Assembly (NCBI RefSeq): GCF_036226925.1
Contig: NZ_CP109031.1
Coordinates: 8,804,001 to 8,868,000, forward strand
Direction of reading: 5' to 3'
DNA: 64,000 bases
Source: Streptomyces sp. NBC_00659
GTDB lineage: Bacteria; Actinomycetota; Actinomycetes; Streptomycetales; Streptomycetaceae
In this document: positions 61,858-64,000 of the stretch, one piece after another
How positions within the stretch are numbered: position 1 is the stretch's first letter
Layout: each line of letters begins with the position of its first letter
Notes under the pieces: model-generated
What the model saw: only the letters and a program-made list of their open reading frames with translations
Told to the model about the DNA's origin: nothing
Databases searched by the model: none
Made by a program: the position numbers and the translations under genes

Positions 61858-61889
61858 AGTGACACTATCCAAGCATGGATCGTGTCACT
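61858..61889. promoter_or_regulatory. MerR operator
   Basis: 32-bp palindrome with only two mismatched pairs; outer arms AGTGACAC/GTGTCACT and inner arms ATCCA/TGGAT. The element CACTATCCAA also occurs twice as a direct repeat. Lies between the MerR gene and the DUF4188 gene. Confidence 0.75.
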
Positions 61890-61914
61890 ATCCAACACGA
61901 GAACGGGGAATCTC

Positions 61915-62409
61915 ATGGGTAATGCACCGACATCTGGGCGACGGGTCACGGCCGCCGCCGAGGGAGACGTGGTCGTCTTCCTCATCGGCATGCGCATCAA
62001 CCGCTGGCGGGCCGTCCGTCACTGGCTGCCGGCCCTGGCGGCTATGCCGCGCATGCTGAAGGAGCTCACGCAGGACAGCGACAGCGGGCTGCTGGGCCAC
62101 CGGAGTCTGAGTGGCGGTCCGCGCGTGTTCACCGTCGCGCAGTACTGGGAGTCGCGCGAGAAGCTGCTCGCCTATGCCTCCGACCAGGCGGGGGAGCATC
62201 GCCCCGCGTGGGCGGCGTTCAACCGCCGTCTGCGGAGCAGCAAGGGCAGCGTGGGGGTCTGGCACGAGACGTACATCGTCCCGGCGGGTTCGTACGAGTC
62301 GATCTACGTCGACATGCCGCCGACCGGTCTGGCCGCGGCATGGGGAGTCGAGCCTGTGGAACGGCGCGGGGAGCGAGCGGCGCAGCGGCTGGAGAGCCGG
62401 GCGTCTTGA
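61915..62409 (+). CDS. DUF4188-family monooxygenase-like protein
   Basis: 164 residues. Family blocks: GDVVVFLIGMRINRWRAVRH, WLPALAAMPRMLKELTQDSD, FTVAQYWESREKLLAYA and GVWHETYIVPAGSYESIYVD. DUF4188 proteins are related to heme-degrading dimeric alpha-beta-barrel monooxygenases and are often found beside MerR or TipA-like regulators. ATG 61915 with GGGGAA upstream. The biochemical activity is not established. Confidence 0.82.
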   Translation: MGNAPTSGRRVTAAAEGDVVVFLIGMRINRWRAVRHWLPALAAMPRMLKELTQDSDSGLLGHRSLSGGPRVFTVAQYWESREKLLAYASDQAGEHRPAWAAFNRRLRSSKGSVGVWHETYIVPAGSYESIYVDMPPTGLAAAWGVEPVERRGERAAQRLESRAS

Positions 62410-62975
62410 GCGACCCCGTGCCGAGCCGGAGCCGGTGACAGGCGTCCGGCGTCATGCTTGAGCGCTGGACCGACATGCGTGAGTCAGGCCCGTCCGAGTC
62501 GGTTCCGCCCGGGTCGGTCTTTCCGGCGGACACCTCGCCCGGAGGGCGGTGGAGTGCGGTGGAGGGGGTGAGGGCCCGAGACCGGGCAGGGATTCGGGCC
62601 CTCACGTCGCGCATCCGTCGGGGGCGTTTGCGCGCTGTCCACTTCAACGAGCTTCGTCTCCGGGGGATACGTTTCCTTCGCGGCCGGGCCTGTTCCGGCG
62701 GTCCAGGGGCATGCCGCCCGACGGGACGGACGCGCGAACCCGCCGACCACGGCCACGCATTTACCGCGACCGTCCGGTTACCGCGACGCCCGGCTACGCC
62801 GGCCGTACGACCCAGTGTCGCGGTGTCCCGGTGTTCACCACGAAGTCCGGACCGCCTTCCGGCCGAAGGTGATCGAATTCACGAGAGGGCGCTGTGCTCC
62901 ATGAAGATCCCAACTGCTCTTTTGGTGCTGCCTGTTGTCCAATCGGCGGGGCAACAGGAGAAGTCGGGGAACGCT
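62410..62975. other. Intergenic region without recognised genes
   Basis: 566 bp between convergent genes. Long frames exist on both strands but none has a ribosome site, a family match or a sensible amino-acid composition. The stretch 62850-62960 is less GC-rich than its surroundings. Confidence 0.45.
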
Positions 62976-63644
62976 TCACGGCAGCCGCTCGACCAGCCTG
63001 TCGACGAGCGGCGACGGGTGTGACAGCGCGGCCAGGTGTCCGCCGGGAATGGTCTCGGCCTCGATTCCGAGGCGGTCGCGGGCCACTCGGCGCTGGAAGT
63101 CCACCGGGAAGAACCGGTCCCCGGTCGCGGCCAGCACCCGCGTGGTGGTGTCGGGCCATCGCTCGATGTCGCAGGGCTGGTCGAAGGCGATGTCGGCCTC
63201 CGGCTGCTCCTGGCCCGCCATGGCGGCAGCGACCTCGGCGGGGACGTCGTGCAGGAAGTAGGTGTCCAGGTCGAATTCGGCGCCGTATCCGCCGGCTTCG
63301 GCGGCGGCGAGGCGGGCCGGTTCCGAACCCGTGTTGCCCCACCACTGTCCGGGCGTCTCGCCCGGCAGGGGCACCATCGCGTTGACGAGCACCAGCAGTC
63401 CGACCGGAACACGGGTGCAGACCATCGGCGCCGTGAAACCGCCCATCGACTGCGCGACCAGCACCGTATCGGTGCGATCGCCGATCACCTCGGCCACGGC
63501 GTCGGTGTACTCGGGCAGTCCCGAGGACTCGTCGGCGCCCGGCAGGCCGACCGCGACCGCCTCGTGCCCCCTCGACCGCAACTCGGACACCACACGATGC
63601 CAGAACCAGGCCGAACCCCCGGCTCCGGGAACCAAAACAAACAC
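62976..63644 (-). CDS. Alpha/beta-hydrolase (esterase-like)
   Basis: 222 residues. FVLVPGAGGSAWFWHRVV at the start holds the oxyanion loop; nucleophile Ser in VLVAQSMGGFTAP, Asp in AATGDRFFPVDF and His in IPGGHLAALSHP. It belongs to the small RsbQ/EstC-like hydrolases that act on unknown small esters or lactones. GTG 63644 is preferred because GAGGG lies 6-7 nt upstream and because relatives begin with (M)FVLVPGAG; GTG 63671 is an alternative. Confidence 0.84.
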   Translation of the reverse strand: MFVLVPGAGGSAWFWHRVVSELRSRGHEAVAVGLPGADESSGLPEYTDAVAEVIGDRTDTVLVAQSMGGFTAPMVCTRVPVGLLVLVNAMVPLPGETPGQWWGNTGSEPARLAAAEAGGYGAEFDLDTYFLHDVPAEVAAAMAGQEQPEADIAFDQPCDIERWPDTTTRVLAATGDRFFPVDFQRRVARDRLGIEAETIPGGHLAALSHPSPLVDRLVERLP

Positions 63645-63705
63645 GCTCGCCCTCGCTTCCGTCCGTTTCACCCCTGACGACGTAGACCGCCGGGAGCGAC
63701 GAAAG

Positions 63706-63993
63706 TCATCGGTGGCGGGCCTGGCGGCCTTCCTGATCGATGTTCCAGCTGTAGGGCAGGGCTTCGTCGCAGAACACGCAGACGAAGTCGTCCTCGCGCA
63801 CGACATTGACCTGTTGGCACGACACACAACGCCGGAACACCACCTGGTGGGTGAACCCGCCGGGACGCTCGAACCCGGCCCGGTTCAGGGCATCCGCTAC
63901 GGCCGGCCACGAGTCGACGTCCGGGCAGTATCCGGTCGACTGGTTGCTGACCTCGTCGACGACCCAGCGCCCGCACTCCTCACGGAAGCTCAC
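63706..63993 (-). CDS. Small zinc-ribbon protein (possibly partial)
   Basis: At least 95 residues. CVSCQQVN and CVFCDEALP form a four-Cys zinc ribbon in the C-terminal half; the N-terminal half (FREECGRWVVDEVSNQSTGY, DSWPAVADALNRAGFERPGG) is acidic and helical. Start GTG 63993 has only a poorly spaced AGGCGAG next to it, and the frame stays open to the window edge, so the true N-terminus may lie outside. No function can be assigned. Confidence 0.6.
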   Translation of the reverse strand: MSFREECGRWVVDEVSNQSTGYCPDVDSWPAVADALNRAGFERPGGFTHQVVFRRCVSCQQVNVVREDDFVCVFCDEALPYSWNIDQEGRQARHR

Positions 63994-64000
63994 CTCGCCT

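Noticed and set aside
62454..63023. 189-residue plus-strand ORF
   Set aside because: No ribosome site, Arg/Pro/Gly-rich shadow-type composition, no recognisable domain, and it overlaps the hydrolase on the other strand.

Overview
The window is chromosomal DNA of a Streptomyces-like actinomycete. The G+C content is very high, coding regions show strong third-position GC bias, and GTG/TTG starts are common. Typical families are present: WhiB-like, SpoIIE-type phosphatase, HATPase anti-sigma-like kinase, PucR, a two-component system and many TetR proteins. There is no rRNA or tRNA gene, CRISPR array, complete insertion sequence or biosynthetic gene cluster that I can support. The layout is that of a regulator-rich, sugar-scavenging chromosomal region made of many short divergent regulator/target pairs.

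Layout. 1-8.1 kb: a four-gene sugar ABC importer in the order binding protein, ATPase, permease, permease (YtfQ-YtfR-YtfT-YjfF order), a LacI regulator and a secreted PA14-GH2 glycosidase. They share a 16-bp LacI-type operator, so this looks like one substrate-induced uptake and hydrolysis locus, possibly for galactofuranosides. 8.2-14.3 kb: an MFS exporter, a lipoprotein, a zinc-ribbon protein and a 1203-residue membrane-anchored NB-ARC/WD40 STAND NTPase. 14.5-20.4 kb: mostly small unknown or membrane proteins, a MarR pair, a von Willebrand A protein, a SpoIIE phosphatase and a membrane-fused MazF/PemK-like protein. 20.4-25.7 kb: VOC, SDR/TetR divergent pair, quinone oxidoreductase, GNAT, an EF-hand-like small protein and a ParA with a small partner. 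26-33.7 kb: SSS symporter, PL7 alginate lyase, and an aldehyde dehydrogenase/NTF2-like/NCS1 permease operon divergent from a PucR regulator. 33.8-38.1 kb: TetR/ABC exporter and TetR/aldo-keto reductase pairs. 38.1-44.6 kb: a secreted beta-helix glycanase (GH87-like), VanZ-like protein, OmpR/sensor kinase pair and TetR/DUF1801 pair. 44.8-50.7 kb: DEAD-box helicase, an ECF sigma factor fused to a zinc anti-sigma motif, a transmembrane segment and an extracellular CAP domain, TetR/HATPase pair and a hydrolase. 51-56 kb: MHYT protein, MsrA, a deletion scar joining a broken MFS gene to a broken AsnC gene, NTF2-like, WhiB-like, stand-alone HflX N-domain and GNAT. 56.7-64 kb: a secreted peptidoglycan-binding/CHAP hydrolase, a secreted GH5 glycanase with three Cys-containing repeats, MerR/DUF4188 pair, hydrolase and a zinc-ribbon protein at the right edge.

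How the genes work together. Four secreted carbohydrate-active enzymes (GH2, PL7, GH87-like, GH5) plus sugar and organic-acid transporters point to a soil saprophyte. At least eight local regulators sit beside readable palindromic operators, which I list individually. Nine genes have a -10-like hexamer 6-8 nt before the start codon and no Shine-Dalgarno sequence, so they probably make leaderless mRNAs. The items I find most worth attention are the sigma/anti-sigma/CAP fusion, the NB-ARC/WD40 protein, the membrane-fused MazF-like protein, the orphan ParA pair, the solitary HflX domain and the regulatory logic of the GH2/ABC locus. All family calls are from reading motifs; no database search was run.
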